A stretch of DNA of 43,567 nucleotides from Bacillota bacterium (lineage in GTDB: Bacteria; Bacillota; Sulfobacillia; Sulfobacillales; Sulfobacillaceae), in NCBI GenBank assembly GCA_021797515.1, contig JAJZZP010000053.1, positions 1-43,567 on the forward strand, written 5' to 3'. The translations under genes and the position numbers were made by a program. Below the pieces are notes generated by a model. It was not told the origin of the DNA, made no database searches, and saw only the letters and a program-made list of their open reading frames with translations. This document shows, piece by piece, positions 42,292-43,567 of this stretch (position 1 is the first letter of the stretch; the number at the start of each line of letters is the position of its first letter).

Positions 42292-43310
42292 CGATGCGCG
42301 GCGCAGCCTGTGGTAGAACGGATGATGGGGATGTCAGCCGATGGTATTGACGTGTCGTACGTGTCGTTAGTGGAATTGACAGAACGAACCGACTCCACAT
42401 TTCCCCTGATCCAATTGGAACAATTTTAACGATCCCTTTTACGCGGATCCAAAGGGAAAAATATTGGGCCTATAGTGTACGACATCGGTCGTCTAAACAT
42501 GGAATGGGAGCAGTGGTTTGGAGATGCCTTCAACCAATTGATCGAAGAAGCCAATGTCCCACGCACGTCTATTGCCGTAATCGGATGGCACGGCCAAACG
42601 ATAGCTCATTACCCATCACAGGATTGTGACCAACTTAGCTTCACAACGCAAATCGGAGTTCCAGCAATCATTGCAGATCGCACCAATCTTGGCGTAGTTC
42701 GCAATTTCGTGCCATGGATATGGCGTTTGGCGGGCAATGAGCTCCTCTCGTCCCTTATTTTGACTTTGCCGTCTTACCAGAATCGGGCGTAAAGCCCCGG
42801 CGTTCACGCCTGGGGATTTGAGCCCGTTGGCCTGATAGGGCCAAATCTTGTTCCCTTGCAATGTTCTGCTAAAATATTCTCAATCGAAGACGACAACCCA
42901 GTCTTCGTTGTCATATGTCCGACAGGGCGGAACACGCCTGGTGAGCCTGGGGAGCACCCTCTTGTGGACGACCGGCCCGTGGCCCTAAGAAGCAATGGTG
43001 CGATGAAGCAGGAACCCGATGTCGTGAGGATCAGGAATCTACCGGATTTATCCGTGGGGAGGTTGTCAAGATAAATCCAAGAGAATCGTGTACTACTAAA
43101 CACTGGCGGTGCAGCGAATGTAACGATCCCCCCTCGATGGTGCATTGGAAGACACCGTAGGATTTGATACGGGATGGGGGAATATGGTTCTTAAGGCCTC
43201 ACACAACTCATAACGCGTGGAGCACTGCATTACAACCACAAGGGGGGCTTATTGCAGGAAGAGGGCGCGCCCACACTGGGGAGTCCCCATTCGTAGAAGG
43301 GATTGGAGTG
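42292..43310 (+). pseudogene. anmK: anhydro-N-acetylmuramic acid kinase, disrupted
   Basis: Pieces of AnmK are readable in order. Near 42331 is GMSADGID; TAA at 42427 stops that frame. The same frame resumes with GRLNMEW...WHGQTIAHY (42480-42610) and VPAIIADRTNLGVV. After an apparent one-base loss near 42708 it reads RAMDMAFGGQ, a TGA at 42738-42740 in place of Gly, then APLVPYFDF. An IS-like segment interrupts at about 42791-43075. Beyond it come NRVLLNTGGAANVT (43084-43122), a frame change, GFDTGWGNMVLK and GGLIAGRGRAHTG (about 43243-43282). The kinase cannot be made here. An intact copy would phosphorylate anhydroMurNAc to supply MurQ. Confidence 0.85.
42791..43075 (+). mobile_element. IS200/IS605-type remnant inserted in anmK
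   Basis: The left side has an imperfect subterminal hairpin, CCCCGGCG/CGCCTGGGG (42795-42815) with a bulged T, as is usual for IS200/IS605 ends. The right part (about 42900-43074) encodes a tail like TnpB C-termini: NTPGEPGEHPLVDD, then GAMKQEPDVV. A small CGGAT/ATCCG stem lies at 43043-43054. There is no TnpA, and most of TnpB is missing. It is about 285 bases, MITE-sized, and splits the readable AnmK sequence between LPESG and NRVLLN. Exact ends are uncertain. Confidence 0.6.
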
Positions 43311-43361
43311 TAGAGGAGGTTGTAGCTGCTTCACTAATTGCTCGTAAAGCATCATACTTAA

Positions 43362-43370
43362 TGGTATACT
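43362..43370 (+). promoter_or_regulatory. extended -10 promoter of the IS607-type gene
   Basis: TATACT at 43365-43370 with TG at 43362-43363 forms an extended -10, about 20 bases before the ATG at 43390. No strong -35 is visible. Confidence 0.45.
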
Positions 43371-43389
43371 ATCTGCGGGTGAGCAGAGT

Positions 43390-43567
43390 ATGGATGATCA
43401 ATTTGTGAGTATCGGAAAAGCGGCCAAGATGATCGGGATGAGCATTGAGGGCTTGCGCAAGTGGGAATCCGCAGGGATTTTGATCCCGGTGCGCACCTTG
43501 ACCAATCAGCGACGTTACCGCGTGGCGGACTGACACGCCCTCATGCACGAGGATGCGCCCAATGCTG
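43390..43567 (+). pseudogene. IS607-type serine recombinase (TnpA) N-terminus, with a premature stop, cut by window end
   Basis: The first 47 codons form the MerR-like DNA-binding domain that begins IS607 TnpA: FVSIGKAAKMIGMS, LRKWESAGILIPVRT and NQRRYRVAD. A TGA at 43531-43533 interrupts it where homologs continue with a hydrophobic residue, and the same frame carries on as HALMHEDAPNA, as expected for the linker to the recombinase domain. It is therefore probably a point-mutated pseudogene. The rest lies outside the window. It directly follows the anmK remains. Confidence 0.7.

Noticed and set aside
43390-43533. Intact small MerR-type regulator of 47 residues
   Set aside because: The frame continues past the TGA with sequence expected of an IS607 TnpA linker, so a truncated recombinase is more likely than a complete regulator.

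Overview
The window reads as a chromosome segment of a mid-GC, Gram-positive-type bacterium. Purine-rich AGGAGG-type ribosome sites are common, TTG/GTG starts occur, an S-box (SAM-I) riboswitch heads a methionine operon, and bifunctional YitJ, MetI/MetC, RpiR and IS200/IS605 remnants are present. A Sulfobacillus-like Firmicute is my best guess, but no rRNA or marker gene here fixes the taxon. I saw no tRNA, rRNA or CRISPR array.

Layout. 1-700 holds a 102-bp tandem repeat and decayed, possibly IS110-like sequence. 720-1298 encodes a histidine phosphatase. 1644-3754 is a tight three-gene set: phosphosulfolactate synthase (ComA family), a D-2-hydroxyacid dehydrogenase (candidate sulfolactate dehydrogenase) and a PanD-like pyruvoyl decarboxylase whose substrate-binding Arg54 is Leu. 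I read this as a candidate C3/C2-sulfonate biosynthesis route. 3865-9465 (minus strand) is an operon of iron-type alcohol dehydrogenase, MFS carrier, aldehyde dehydrogenase and UbiD-type decarboxylase. 9886-20632 (plus strand) has three acyl/aryl-CoA ligases, an AraC-type response regulator, a complete three-subunit molybdenum hydroxylase and an enoyl-CoA hydratase. Together these two arms look like a catabolic island for an aromatic or other organic acid.

20634-28764 is sulfur amino-acid metabolism: MetC- and MetI-like PLP enzymes on the minus strand; then, past a BI-1 membrane protein, an S-box-controlled operon of two half-size MetE proteins and YitJ. 28761-32632 (minus) encodes MurJ, trehalose-6-phosphate synthase and its phosphatase; MurJ appears to start at a CTG codon. 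Then come an AI-2E family permease, a sugar-phosphate nucleotidyltransferase and a small zinc-ribbon protein.

35624-36995 is a gene-poor stretch with probable IS debris. 36996-42286 is a MurNAc/muropeptide recycling cluster (RpiR regulator, solute-binding lipoprotein, two permeases, MurQ). It is followed by anmK, which is broken by two stops, frameshifts and an inserted IS200/IS605-derived segment, and is abutted by a broken IS607-type recombinase that runs off the window end. No ATPase gene accompanies the permeases.
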